A stretch of DNA of 64,000 bases, taken from the NCBI RefSeq assembly GCF_009765835.1, contig NZ_LMUS01000001.1, positions 248,001 to 312,000 of the forward strand. The letters are read 5' to 3'. Shown here piece after piece: positions 17,394 to 26,421 of the stretch. Under the pieces are notes generated by a model, which did not search any database, was not told the origin of the DNA, and saw only the letters and a program-made list of their open reading frames with translations. The position numbers were made by a program, and so were the translations under genes. This DNA comes from Granulicella sp. L56. GTDB taxonomy: Bacteria; Acidobacteriota; Terriglobia; Terriglobales; Acidobacteriaceae. How positions within the stretch are numbered: position 1 is the stretch's first letter; the number at the start of each line of letters is the position of its first letter.

Positions 17394-18854
17394 TCAAACC
17401 TTGTCTGCGATCACGACTACCGCGCTTGCTGCGGGAACGTGGATTTTGGCTGAATTTTCGTGCAGGCGGACAGATTCGACCTTAGTTAGGCGCCAAGTTC
17501 CGTCAGTGGAGACGGTTGAGCCAGCAAAGGTGACTCCCTGTCGGCTTTCAAGCGATGGCCCGGCGAGACGCATAGCGTTTGCTCGCGAGAGATGCTGCCT
17601 GGAGGTGAACTCTATTTCGGCGTCGCGAGAGGCATCTTTATTAATGATGGTCATCCCAATGCGATGCTGGTCGTGCGCGGTTGCATAGACGGTCAGGTTG
17701 ATCGGGCCGGGATCGTAGTCGAGGGCAAGTCTCTCCCCCCTGGCGGCGTGCGCGAAGGCAAGCATTCCATAGTAGTCGGGAGCGGCTGAATAATTTCCCT
17801 TGCCATCGTCGTCAATTGGCGAATAGGAGCTGATGAAATCCAACTGGTTTACGCCCGTCTCTATATTGACTCCGCTGCCCCCGCCCCATGCCACGGTCAG
17901 CATGTAGTCCAACATCCAGAGCGCGGAGCCGAAGGTATTGCTGACACCGGGCTTGCCGCCGCCGGAGAAAGAATTTGTCTCGCAGATGCGGAATGGAAGA
18001 TGCGCTTGCTCTGAAATATCGTTCAACGATTGAAGCAGCGAGATTAGCTTAGGATCGCGCTGCAGGAGCTGATCGAGAGTGCTGGCAGGATTGCCTGCGC
18101 CGCCGCGATAGTAATGGTGCGTCAGCAGCTTGAGATCTTTGCCTTCGTCTTTGGCGAAGCGCTGTACCCAGTCGTTCTCCAGTGCGGCATCGGGACCGGC
18201 GAGTGGAACTCCGGGCAACGCGGCACGGATGGCAGATTTGAAGCGCCGGTACTCTTCGAGATAGCTTTCGTAGCTGTAGCCATGCGGCCTGTGTCCCTCA
18301 TGCTTGAAGAGGTCGGGCTCGTTGCCTATCTCAAAGGCGAGAAGTTTGTCTTTCGCTATTTTCACGACTGCTCTGGCTTCGTCAATCGCGTTCTGCTGCG
18401 TGCCGCCTCCGAGATTAAGCCCCCAGATGAGCTGCCAGCCAGTAGCGTCCAGAAAACTTCCCAACTGCCGGAGGCTGTCCTGGTTGATGACGGTTCCCTT
18501 GGGAGTCGAGAGCAGCTTGCCTTGTGGTTCAAAGGCAGAGTAGTCCGACGTGTTCCCTCCGATGCGAATCACGCCCCGCTTTCCGAGGCTGCGGACAAGC
18601 TGTACATAGGTGTGATTGGCCGAAGACAACAGGTTATCCGTCGCAACGGAAGAGATCTCGAAGCCGAGGCCGGTAAAACTCGCCGGGATCGCTCCCATGG
18701 TGCGAGTCGCATCGATCGCAATGCGAATGGGATGGGAAGGCAGGTCGCTCGCATTTCTGAAGGCGCCAAATGCCTTTGTCGCAAAGACCTGGCCACACGA
18801 CAGCGCCGTTCCTGAGAGAAATGCTCTACGGCTCGTATCTATTTTTCTGATCAT
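17394..18854 (-). CDS. Tat-exported glycoside hydrolase family 79 (beta-glucuronidase/heparanase-like)
   Basis: A 486-residue exported enzyme. The N-terminus has a Tat signal (TSRRAFLSGTALSCG). The catalytic barrel contains FEIGNEPDLF with the presumed acid/base Glu 179 and FRICETNSFSGGG with the presumed nucleophile Glu 292, as in clan GH-A family 79, followed by the beta-sandwich C-terminal domain typical of that family (from about residue 390). Known members release glucuronic acid or 4-O-methylglucuronic acid from glycans or glycosides. Start ATG 18854 has GGGAGA immediately upstream; a frame opening at 18980 lacks this and would bury the Tat motif. It opens the carbohydrate locus and is transcribed away from the dehydrogenase genes. 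The precise substrate cannot be read from the sequence. Confidence 0.85.
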   Translation of the reverse strand: MIRKIDTSRRAFLSGTALSCGQVFATKAFGAFRNASDLPSHPIRIAIDATRTMGAIPASFTGLGFEISSVATDNLLSSANHTYVQLVRSLGKRGVIRIGGNTSDYSAFEPQGKLLSTPKGTVINQDSLRQLGSFLDATGWQLIWGLNLGGGTQQNAIDEARAVVKIAKDKLLAFEIGNEPDLFKHEGHRPHGYSYESYLEEYRRFKSAIRAALPGVPLAGPDAALENDWVQRFAKDEGKDLKLLTHHYYRGGAGNPASTLDQLLQRDPKLISLLQSLNDISEQAHLPFRICETNSFSGGGKPGVSNTFGSALWMLDYMLTVAWGGGSGVNIETGVNQLDFISSYSPIDDDGKGNYSAAPDYYGMLAFAHAARGERLALDYDPGPINLTVYATAHDQHRIGMTIINKDASRDAEIEFTSRQHLSRANAMRLAGPSLESRQGVTFAGSTVSTDGTWRLTKVESVRLHENSAKIHVPAASAVVVIADKV

Positions 18855-19184
18855 TTTCTCCCAATCCAAACTATTTTGCGGAGCGCCATGGGCAGCCCGT
18901 TGTCTTTTGCCCATGACACGGTATACCAAACTCGTAGCAGAGTTGCTTCGCCGCCACTTCTGCAGATCATTTTCAATCACGATTAGTTCGCTGTCTGTAT
19001 CTTTTCAATCGGCGTTCCGTGAGCGCAGCTTGCAATTCACGGCTGAGACTCTTAAGCTTTTCAACCGGGTGGCATTCAGGCATCGGACTGTTCCCCAAAT
19101 ATCGATTTCTTTGATTTGAAACCTTTAGCTGCACCCTGCCGTAATTTGCCCAGTGACTCGATATGTTTCACCAGGAGGAGAGCG
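18855..19184. other. Divergent intergenic region, 330 bases
   Basis: Lies between the leftward GH79 gene and the rightward dehydrogenase small subunit and must hold both promoters. I see AT-rich patches (around 18965-19020 and 19100-19120) but no convincing -35/-10 pair or perfect long palindrome. The only clear site is the Shine-Dalgarno at its right end. Confidence 0.4.
19173..19178 (+). promoter_or_regulatory. Consensus Shine-Dalgarno AGGAGG upstream of an ATT codon
   Basis: A full AGGAGG ends 6 bases before ATT 19185. It decides the start of the small-subunit gene, because no ATG, GTG or TTG lies at a usable distance. Confidence 0.7.
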
Positions 19185-19901
19185 ATTACAACTTTACGAC
19201 GGCGAGATTTTGTCAAAGCTTTGGTAGCGGTATCGGCAACAGCCAAGACGGCGTTGGGACAACAGGCGGCAGCTCCCGTAGCTCCTTCCATACAGCCCGC
19301 GGTGCCGAAAGCCCCCGGCCCTGTGCCGTGGATGCGCGGACTGATGGAGGTAAAGCCTCTCCCGATAACGCCTCTTGTTCCCGATGCGGTGGCGCAGACG
19401 AATGCCAACTTCTTTAGTCAGCAGCAATTGTCGACGCTGCGTCGATTGAGCGAAATCCTGTTGCCTCCGCTCAAAGGCTATCCCGGAGCCGCTGACGCAG
19501 GCGCACCGGAGTTCCTCGATTTCCTGATTGGCGTTTCTCCGGCGGACCGTCAGCAGATGTATCAATCCGGTTTGGATCGGCTGGACGCCGAGGCGAAGCA
19601 GCACTTCGGCGTGCCGTTTACCGAAGTGAAAAAGTCCCAGGCAGACCAACTGCTTCAGCCCTGGATGAAGACGTGGATGAACGACCATCCTCCAACCGAG
19701 CCATACGCTCATTTCATCAATGTGGCCCATAGCGACATCCGCACGGCAACCATTAACTCGCAGGCCTGGAGCAAAGCGGCGAACGCGACCGGTCAACGAA
19801 ACGAAGGCATGGGGCTTTATTGGCATCCGATCGATCCCGACATCCACAGAAAAGGTTCTGGAGCGACGAGCGATCCTGTTGCCAACAAAGAACATTGCTA
19901 G
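19185..19901 (+). CDS. Gluconate 2-dehydrogenase subunit 3-like protein, probable ATT start
   Basis: A 238-residue Tat-exported small subunit. The N-terminus reads TTLRRRDFVKALVAVSATAKTALGQ, a twin-arginine signal, followed by a Pro/Ala linker and the family core (LSTLRRLSEILLPPLKGYPGAADAGAPEFLDFLIG, with FINVAHSDIRTATINS near the end). In known systems this subunit carries the Tat signal and brings the flavoprotein partner across the membrane. The start is odd: in-frame TTG codons at 19116 and 19146 have no ribosome-binding site, whereas ATT 19185 has AGGAGG at 6 bases and gives the expected Tat N-terminus. The GMC partner follows after 110 bases. The protein ends in Cys. Confidence 0.82.
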   Translation: MTTLRRRDFVKALVAVSATAKTALGQQAAAPVAPSIQPAVPKAPGPVPWMRGLMEVKPLPITPLVPDAVAQTNANFFSQQQLSTLRRLSEILLPPLKGYPGAADAGAPEFLDFLIGVSPADRQQMYQSGLDRLDAEAKQHFGVPFTEVKKSQADQLLQPWMKTWMNDHPPTEPYAHFINVAHSDIRTATINSQAWSKAANATGQRNEGMGLYWHPIDPDIHRKGSGATSDPVANKEHC

Positions 19902-20011
19902 TGCAGGTTGAAAGCTGGTGGTTCGGCTTGCACGCTTTTCGTGAGTTGCCTGCATGGGCGACTTGCGCAACTGGATATTCGCAACACGCTCTATGGGGAA
20001 ACTGAGAGATC

Positions 20012-21583
20012 ATGGCTGAAGAAATAGTTGACGTACTCATCATTGGATCGGGCCACTCCGGCGGAATGGCCGCAAAAATTCTGACAGAAAAGGGCATTTC
20101 GTGCCTGATGCTTAACGCGGGGCCGGTGGCCGATGCCCATAAGGATACGGAGCCGAAGCCTGCCTACGCTTTGCCTTATCGCGGATTCAGCCAGCCGGGC
20201 CGGCTGCAGCATGTCTTTCAATCGAACGAGTTCAATGCGAACACCTGGGTAGACGAGCAGGAGGTTCCCTACACCTATGATGCACAGCATCCTTATAACT
20301 GGGTGCGCGTGCGGTTGTTCGGGGGACGCTCGCTTTTCTGGTCGCGGCAATCGTTCCGGCTCAGCGACTATGAGTTCAAGGGAAAATCACATGACGGCTA
20401 TGGCGATGACTGGCCGATCAGCCTGGCCGATGTAGCTCCCTATTACTCGCGGGTCGAGACTATCTTTCGCGTGCAGGGCCGCGCCTACGGCATACCGCAA
20501 TATCCGGATGGAAATTTCGTTCCCGATAATTCGCCCTGGACTGGCTGCATGCAACGGTTTGTCAATGCGGGAAAGCAGAAGGGTGTTCAAGTCTGCAAGG
20601 CGCGCAGCTCCCTGGGAGTGGACGGGCTGGCTAGTTCCGTCAACCTGCTGCTGCCCGATGCATTTGCTACCGGCAAGCTGCGAGCGATACCGAATGTCGT
20701 GGTTCGCGAGCTGCGCGTGGACAAGAATACCGGCCTCATTAACGAAGTTCACTTTGTCGATCGCCTTTCGCGGCGGGAGATGTCGGTCAAGGCGAGGGTC
20801 GTCGTATTGGCAGCGGGAACGCTGGAGAGCACACGCTTGCTCCTGAACTCGAAGCTCGCAAATTCCAGCGGGGTGATGGGCCACTATCTAATCGATCAGA
20901 TCTATGGAGCTGGCATCACCTGTTCGGTACCCGAGGCACGCGACGGTAAATCGACGCGAGAGCTTATGGGCGGCAGCGCCCTGATCCCTCGCTTCCGCAA
21001 CATCAATACCAAGGAAAAGAGCTTTATCCGCGGCTATGCCTTGAATGTCTATAGCAGCATGGGGGCCATGGATCCGCGAAACTTTGCCGCCTATGGGGAA
21101 GACCTGCAAAAGAAGCTTGATAGCTATAGCGGCAGCGGATTCGGCGCCGGAATTATGGGAGAGGTGCTGGCACGCCATGAAAACCATGTGAGCATCGACA
21201 AGAATGTCGTCGATGCATGGGACATTCCGGCCCTCCATATCGAGACGAAGTACGGGGACAACGAGTTCAACATGGCACGCGATGCAGTCGATACCAGCAT
21301 TGCCTTGGCCGAGGCCGCTGGCTTCGAAGTCCTCTCCAAAAACTACGATCCCAATCCTCCCGGCTACAGCATCCACGAATTAGGCACCTGCCGCATGGGC
21401 GATGACCCGAAGACCAGCGTGCTGAATAAATGGAGCCAGAGCCACGATATTAAAAATCTTGTCGTTGTCGATGGCGCCAGTTTTGTCAGCTCAGGATGGC
21501 AGAATCCAACCATGACGATTGTGGCGCTTGCGATGCGAGCTTCCGAGCATTTGGCCGAACAGATGCGTCAGGGAAATGTTTAA
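20012..21583 (+). CDS. GMC-family oxidoreductase, catalytic subunit of a periplasmic sugar dehydrogenase
   Basis: A 523-residue FAD enzyme. The N-terminal dinucleotide motif is [18 protein letters not shown]; the C-terminal GMC motifs are [15 protein letters not shown] (with the catalytic-region His) and [32 protein letters not shown]. There is no signal peptide, fitting a hitch-hiker exported with the Tat-borne small subunit encoded just upstream. This arrangement is known for gluconate 2-dehydrogenase, FAD glucose dehydrogenase and the 3-keto-sugar-forming LacABC type. A cytochrome c subunit is expected but not encoded here. Start ATG 20012 follows GAGAG weakly. With the GH79 and the isomerase-like gene it suggests oxidation of a sugar or glycoside in the periplasm. 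Confidence 0.88.
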   Translation: MAEEIVDVLIIGSGHSGGMAAKILTEKGISCLMLNAGPVADAHKDTEPKPAYALPYRGFSQPGRLQHVFQSNEFNANTWVDEQEVPYTYDAQHPYNWVRVRLFGGRSLFWSRQSFRLSDYEFKGKSHDGYGDDWPISLADVAPYYSRVETIFRVQGRAYGIPQYPDGNFVPDNSPWTGCMQRFVNAGKQKGVQVCKARSSLGVDGLASSVNLLLPDAFATGKLRAIPNVVVRELRVDKNTGLINEVHFVDRLSRREMSVKARVVVLAAGTLESTRLLLNSKLANSSGVMGHYLIDQIYGAGITCSVPEARDGKSTRELMGGSALIPRFRNINTKEKSFIRGYALNVYSSMGAMDPRNFAAYGEDLQKKLDSYSGSGFGAGIMGEVLARHENHVSIDKNVVDAWDIPALHIETKYGDNEFNMARDAVDTSIALAEAAGFEVLSKNYDPNPPGYSIHELGTCRMGDDPKTSVLNKWSQSHDIKNLVVVDGASFVSSGWQNPTMTIVALAMRASEHLAEQMRQGNV

Positions 21584-21636
21584 TATCGCCCTTTCCTTTA
21601 ACAACCGTATTGAGATTTACAGAAAGAGGTCATCAC

Positions 21637-22533
21637 TTGAAGCACTCACGAAGAGAGTTCATCAAAACCAGCTCGGCTGCACTGATCGGCGGTTCTGCAC
21701 TGCTTCACGGCAGCGAGCTCTATGCGCAGACCCTGCGGTTGCCCCTTGGGCTTCAGCTTTACTCCGTACGAGAGCAACTGCCAACAGATTATGCCGGCAC
21801 GCTGAAGCAGATTGCAGCGCTGGGCTATCGCGAGGTCGAAGCGGCTGGCTACTTCAACCACAGCGTTGCTGAAGTTAAACAGGCGCTGCACGATTCAGGG
21901 TTGAATCTGGTGAGTTCGCATCATCCCTCGGGCGACCTGCACAAGCAGTTCGACGAAATTCTCGCATTCAACAAGGAGTTGGGCGTCAAGTACATTATCT
22001 GCTCTTCCCCTACGCCAAAAGATCCGTCACGCAGCAAGGGCAACGAACTCACTTTGGATGACTGGCGCTGGAATGCGGATGAGTTCAATAAGTTCGGAGA
22101 AAAGGTAACCGCCGCTGGCCTCAAGTTCGGCTATCACAACCACATCGCGGAGTTTCATAAGATCGATGGAGTTGTCCCCTTCGATGTTCTGGTAAGCAGG
22201 ACTGACCCATCCAAAGTTACGATGGAGATGGACTGCGGATGGGTCATCGTCGGTGGCGGCGATCCCATTGCATGCCTTCGCAAATATCCCACACGCATCT
22301 CCATGCTGCATGTGAAGGACTTCAAGAAGTCTGCGGTCCCCTTCTCCAATACAAACCGGCCGGTGATTGCAGAATTGGGCCAGGGCAGTATCGATTACCG
22401 CCCTATCCTGCAGGCAGCCGCTAAGACCGGGCACGTAAAACATTGCTTCGTAGAGCAAGAGGGATTTGACATGCCCCCCATGGAATCCCTGAAGGTCGAT
22501 GCAAACTATATGCGCAAGCTGGGGCTAAGTTAG
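21637..22533 (+). CDS. Tat-exported sugar phosphate isomerase/epimerase-like (AP endonuclease 2 fold) protein
   Basis: A 298-residue TIM-barrel protein. A Tat signal (HSRREFIKTSSAALIGGSALLHG) precedes PLGLQLYSVREQLPTDYAGTLKQIAALGYREVE, the usual opening of xylose-isomerase-like TIM barrels. Metal ligands typical of the fold are visible: FGYHNHIAEF, EMDCGWV and MLHVKDF, with a final FVEQEGF. Start is TTG 21637 with AGAGGT 6 bases upstream; the frame is also open back into the GMC gene but that is not the start. It lies 53 bases after the GMC gene, so one operon is likely. Exported members of this group often sit beside GMC enzymes and may act on keto-sugars; the real substrate is unknown. Confidence 0.85.
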   Translation: MKHSRREFIKTSSAALIGGSALLHGSELYAQTLRLPLGLQLYSVREQLPTDYAGTLKQIAALGYREVEAAGYFNHSVAEVKQALHDSGLNLVSSHHPSGDLHKQFDEILAFNKELGVKYIICSSPTPKDPSRSKGNELTLDDWRWNADEFNKFGEKVTAAGLKFGYHNHIAEFHKIDGVVPFDVLVSRTDPSKVTMEMDCGWVIVGGGDPIACLRKYPTRISMLHVKDFKKSAVPFSNTNRPVIAELGQGSIDYRPILQAAAKTGHVKHCFVEQEGFDMPPMESLKVDANYMRKLGLS

Positions 22534-22547
22534 GCAGACTGGCCGCA

Positions 22548-22597
22548 GGGCGCGAGAACAAGATTCCCGGCTATTCCAGTGAGAACCTCTCGCGCCC
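22548..22597. repeat. Inverted repeat after the isomerase gene
   Basis: GGGCGCGAGA (22548-22557) pairs exactly with TCTCGCGCCC (22588-22597) across a 30-base loop, 15 bases after the stop. A GC-rich stem without T-run; possibly a weak terminator or mRNA end. Confidence 0.5.
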
Positions 22598-22706
22598 GCC
22601 TCCAGAAGTAGGAGTTCCCTAGCGATAAGGTGCTCTTCCCAGAAATTATTTCAGCAACATCTTTCAAAATTTAAATCATCGGTTGATATTAATTTCAAAC
22701 TTTTGA

Positions 22707-22735
22707 TTGACATTTGTCTTTCACAAAGATAAATT
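22707..22735 (+). promoter_or_regulatory. Probable sigma-70 promoter of the TonB-dependent receptor gene
   Basis: TTGACA at 22707-22712 and TAAATT at 22730-22735 with a 17-base spacer in an AT-rich island. The -35 is perfect and the -10 matches four of six. Confidence 0.6.
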
Positions 22736-22741
22736 GGCTCG

Positions 22742-22759
22742 ACTGGAATCGTTTCCAGT
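22742..22759. promoter_or_regulatory. LacI-type operator palindrome
   Basis: ACTGGAATCGTTTCCAGT: 7-bp arms ACTGGAA/TTCCAGT around TCGT, with the central CG typical of LacI/GalR operators. It lies 6 bases after the predicted -10, over the likely transcription start, where binding would block transcription. A LacI-family gene is encoded at 27603-28643. Confidence 0.6.
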
Positions 22760-22827
22760 TCTTTAGCGCTGAAATTCGAAATCGCAAACAGATCTCAGTT
22801 TTTTTCACCTTTTTTGGAGGCAGCACA

Positions 22828-25800
22828 ATGCACCAACTCACCGTTATCCGGCACTCGAGCGGTAACTCCTTCTTGAGCAAACCTTTACGGCTTGCCCTCT
22901 CCGGAATCTTCTTTACCTTTTGTCTCTTGCTTGCGGCGACGCAGCCAGGGCTCGGACAGGCATCGAGCGGCGTAACCGGTACCGTAACCGACAGCAGCGG
23001 TGCAATTATCCCGGGCGCTGCGGTCACCGTGACCAACATCGGCACAGGCCAGACTGCAAAGACCACCACCGGTTCGTCTGGAACTTACTCGACCAGGGGC
23101 CTGCTTCCCGGTCGCTACACGATTACCGTGACCGCCACCGGCTTCAGCAAGGAAATCAAAAACAACGTCAACGTTGAGGTCAGCACCGAAGCAACGATCG
23201 ATGTGACGCTTAATGCGGGCAGCTCCGATACGGTCATCGAGGTGACCTCGCCGCTCATCGCGTTGAACACGACACAGCCTGAACTTGGAACCACGATTGA
23301 ACCTGAGGTCGTGCAGGCCCTTCCCTTTGAGGTCAGTTCTGGCCGCGGACGGCAGATTGACAGCGTCGCCTTTCTCGCACCTGGTGTCCAGGGCAGCACC
23401 TTCTCGAAACGCATCAACGGTGGCGTGGACTTCCAGAGCGAGATCGTCTTCAACGGCATTCCCGCCCCCCAGCCGGAGACCGAAGGCTATCAGACCGGCT
23501 TCAATCCTCCGTTCGACATGGTGAACCAGGCTCGCGTTGAGCGTTCCACCTTCTCCGCACAGTATGGCCTGGCCCAGGGCGCGATGACCTATCAGATGGC
23601 TTCTGGAACGAACGCCTTCCATGGCAACGCCTTCTACATCAACCGTAACGAGTTCTTCGACGCCAAGGGTTACTTCAATAACACCACTCCCATCAGCCGC
23701 GAGAACAACTACGGCTTCACGATTGCAGGCCCGGTCGTCATTCCTCATCTCTACAACGGCAAAGACCGCACCTTCTTCCACTTCTCGCTTGATTTCGGAA
23801 AAACGGCGGTATCCAACAACAGCATTGGAAGCGTCCCAACAGCTTTGGAGAAGACAGGCGACTTCTCGGACTTCGTTGACGGCACCGGCGCAGTAATTCC
23901 AATCTATGATCCGCTTACCCATGCTCCTTTTCCCAACAACAAAATTCCTCAAGTGCGCTTCAGCTCTCTCTCTACCGCTATCTTGCCATCCATTCCCGAT
24001 CCGGATCGGCCTGGCCTCTCCAGCAACAAGACGGCTACTCCCAACGCGTTTCCCGATGTAGCGCACGTTTGGGGATTCGTCATCGACCACAACCTGACGC
24101 CAACTCAGTCACTTCACTATGCTCAGTGGCGTAACTCGTACGACAGTACCGGCTTCGACAATGACCCCATTGTTCCGGTGACAAACGAACTACAGAGCGC
24201 CAAAAATAACCCTGCGCTTGGCACTGTCTTCCTGCTCAATTACACCAACGCTGTTACGCCTCACCTTGTAGCTACAGCAGGCATTGGCTGGATCGGCGAA
24301 ATCGGCAACCAGTTCAACGTGAAGCGTGGCGTTGCCTTCTCCGGTGTCACGGCCAGTCCCATCAGCGATGTATTTCCTAACATCACTTTCGATGGCCAAT
24401 ATCAGCCAACAAACTATGGAACCTCAAGTGGCTGGGTTCAGTCGATCAACCGCAAGTTGGGCATTGCGGTTGTGAACAACTGGCTCTGGTCCAAGGGCCG
24501 TAATACCTTCAACATCGGTGGAGAGTTCCGCCGCACCTACCAGGACGACAATGAGTGCCAGGCCTGCGCGGCGCAGATCAACTTCAGCCACAATACAACC
24601 GCAGCACCGGCTGGAACCACCGCATTCGCCACTACCGGAAGCTCGTTTGCCAGCTTCCTTCTGGGTCAGGTCGACAGCACTCAGCGCATCTTCGCCAACG
24701 AGTTGAAGCTGCGCAATCTGTCTCTCTCGCCTTACATCCAGGACGACATCAAGGTCACGCCGAAGTTGACGGTCAACGTCGGACTCCGCTGGGACATCAT
24801 GCGGCCGTTCACTGAAAACAAGAACCAGATCGTCTATCTCGATCCGACCAAGCAGAACCCAGCAGCCGGAAACCTGCTTGGCGAAGCAACGCAGTTTGGC
24901 TCCTGCACCGGTTGCTCCGGTGTCACCCATGCTGATATCCACTACAAGCACTTTGGTCCGCGCCTGGGCTTCGCTTACATGATCAACGACAAGACGGTCA
25001 TCCAAGGCGGTTACAGTCTGGCGTTCCTGGATGGTGGTGCTTATGAGTACGGTACCAGCAAGGTCGCCGTCAGCTATGGCAACCTGCTGCAAGGCTCTTA
25101 CAACCGCAACAGCACCGGCACCAACACACCCGGCTATGGCGAGTGGGATGGTAATCCCATCCCGGCACCAGCTAACGGCGTGCTGAATCCGGCGCTTGGA
25201 ATTGGAACCACGATTCGCGCCTTTGATCCAAAGAAGGACGGTCTGGCGCCATACATCCAACAGTGGAACATCAACGTTCAGCACCAGTTGCCGTGGAACA
25301 CGTTCTTGAATGTGGCCTATATTGGAAACCGTGCTATCCATCTGAACGGTCAACTTAATCCCATCAGCCAACCTAATCCGTCTATCCTCGCTCTGGGGGG
25401 ACCGCTTCTGACCGCAAACATCAACGATCCTATTGCTGTAGCGGCAGGTATCCAGGCTCCTTATGCAAACTACGCCAGCGATCTTGGCGGATCAGCTACG
25501 GTTGCTCATACTCTCTCGCCCTTCCCTCAGTACTCGAATGTTTATAACAACTACGATCTGAGCGGAGCGGCGAACTACAGCGGGATGCAGGCCAGTCTTG
25601 AAAAACGCTTCTCGAATGGTCTCGCGTTCCTTACCTCCTATACGCTGGCGAAGTTGATGGCGAATGTCGATAGCGGCTTTACAACCTTCGCTGCCCTGCC
25701 GGAGAACAAGTTCAACCAGAAGGCAGAGTGGACGGTTGACCAGAGCGATATTCGTAACAATGCCAAAATTACCGGAACCTATGAGTTACCCATCGGGCCC

Positions 25801-26331
25801 GGTAAATCGTTTGTCAATAACAAGGGAGTTACCGGGCGGCTTCTCGGTGGCCTCCAGGTCGGCTTCATTCTGTCTTATCAAAGCGGAACACCTTTCGGTG
25901 TATCTGAGAACGACAACCCTCTCGGATGCTCTGGTTGCTTCAATCGTCCTAACGAAGTGAAGAGCGTAGCGCGTAAGACCAATGGCTATAGCAATCTGAC
26001 TTTTGCCAATGGTCAGAGCGTACAGAAAACATTCTCAACCGGCTCGTTTGTCAGCACCAGTCAGAGTTACACCCTGGGAGATGCTGTTCGCAACTATAGC
26101 GAACTGAGAAACCCCGGCAACTACGACGAGGACATCAATGCGCGGAAGAAGTTTGCAATTGGAGACAAGGTTACCTTCATTCTCCAGATGGACTACTTCA
26201 ACGTCTTGAACCGAACCTACTTCGAGAATCCAAACTCTAACATCGACAACACATCGAACTATGGATTGGTCCCATCCGGTCAGCAGAACAATGCGCGGCA
26301 AGGACAACTTAGCGGAAGAATTACCTTCTAA
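22828..26331 (+). CDS. TonB-dependent receptor, Oar-like, with carboxypeptidase-regulatory N-terminal domain
   Basis: A 1,167-residue outer-membrane protein. The signal peptide ends near ATQPGLGQ. Residues about 47-130 form a carboxypeptidase-D regulatory-like domain (SGVTGTVTDSSGAIIPGAAVTVTN). The plug region follows (QPELGTTIEPEVVQALPFE, QIDSVAFLAPGVQ), then a long beta-barrel with many aromatic strands, ending in NNARQGQLSGRITF, a terminal Phe as expected for barrel insertion. Such receptors are very abundant in Acidobacteria and are assigned to uptake of oligosaccharides. Start ATG 22828 has GGAGG 7 bases upstream. A promoter and LacI-type palindrome lie just before it, and a terminator just after, so it is a regulated single-gene transcript inside the carbohydrate locus. 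Confidence 0.93.
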   Translation: MHQLTVIRHSSGNSFLSKPLRLALSGIFFTFCLLLAATQPGLGQASSGVTGTVTDSSGAIIPGAAVTVTNIGTGQTAKTTTGSSGTYSTRGLLPGRYTITVTATGFSKEIKNNVNVEVSTEATIDVTLNAGSSDTVIEVTSPLIALNTTQPELGTTIEPEVVQALPFEVSSGRGRQIDSVAFLAPGVQGSTFSKRINGGVDFQSEIVFNGIPAPQPETEGYQTGFNPPFDMVNQARVERSTFSAQYGLAQGAMTYQMASGTNAFHGNAFYINRNEFFDAKGYFNNTTPISRENNYGFTIAGPVVIPHLYNGKDRTFFHFSLDFGKTAVSNNSIGSVPTALEKTGDFSDFVDGTGAVIPIYDPLTHAPFPNNKIPQVRFSSLSTAILPSIPDPDRPGLSSNKTATPNAFPDVAHVWGFVIDHNLTPTQSLHYAQWRNSYDSTGFDNDPIVPVTNELQSAKNNPALGTVFLLNYTNAVTPHLVATAGIGWIGEIGNQFNVKRGVAFSGVTASPISDVFPNITFDGQYQPTNYGTSSGWVQSINRKLGIAVVNNWLWSKGRNTFNIGGEFRRTYQDDNECQACAAQINFSHNTTAAPAGTTAFATTGSSFASFLLGQVDSTQRIFANELKLRNLSLSPYIQDDIKVTPKLTVNVGLRWDIMRPFTENKNQIVYLDPTKQNPAAGNLLGEATQFGSCTGCSGVTHADIHYKHFGPRLGFAYMINDKTVIQGGYSLAFLDGGAYEYGTSKVAVSYGNLLQGSYNRNSTGTNTPGYGEWDGNPIPAPANGVLNPALGIGTTIRAFDPKKDGLAPYIQQWNINVQHQLPWNTFLNVAYIGNRAIHLNGQLNPISQPNPSILALGGPLLTANINDPIAVAAGIQAPYANYASDLGGSATVAHTLSPFPQYSNVYNNYDLSGAANYSGMQASLEKRFSNGLAFLTSYTLAKLMANVDSGFTTFAALPENKFNQKAEWTVDQSDIRNNAKITGTYELPIGPGKSFVNNKGVTGRLLGGLQVGFILSYQSGTPFGVSENDNPLGCSGCFNRPNEVKSVARKTNGYSNLTFANGQSVQKTFSTGSFVSTSQSYTLGDAVRNYSELRNPGNYDEDINARKKFAIGDKVTFILQMDYFNVLNRTYFENPNSNIDNTSNYGLVPSGQQNNARQGQLSGRITF

Positions 26332-26355
26332 GAATCCTGTTCCCTGCCTCAACCC

Positions 26356-26390
26356 ACCGGACCGCGAGATCATCGCGGTCCGGTTTCTTT
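26356..26390 (+). terminator. Terminator after the TonB-dependent receptor
   Basis: ACCGGACCGCGA (26356-26367) with TCGCGGTCCGGT (26373-26384), 5-base loop, followed by TTCTTT. Perfect 12-bp stem, 24 bases after the stop. Confidence 0.88.
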
Positions 26391-26421
26391 TGCCTTCGAA
26401 CCCACTTATACTGAAGCCTCT

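Noticed and set aside
22885..24090. A 401-residue open frame opposite the TonB-dependent receptor
   Set aside because: Antisense shadow; no ribosome-binding site or domain.
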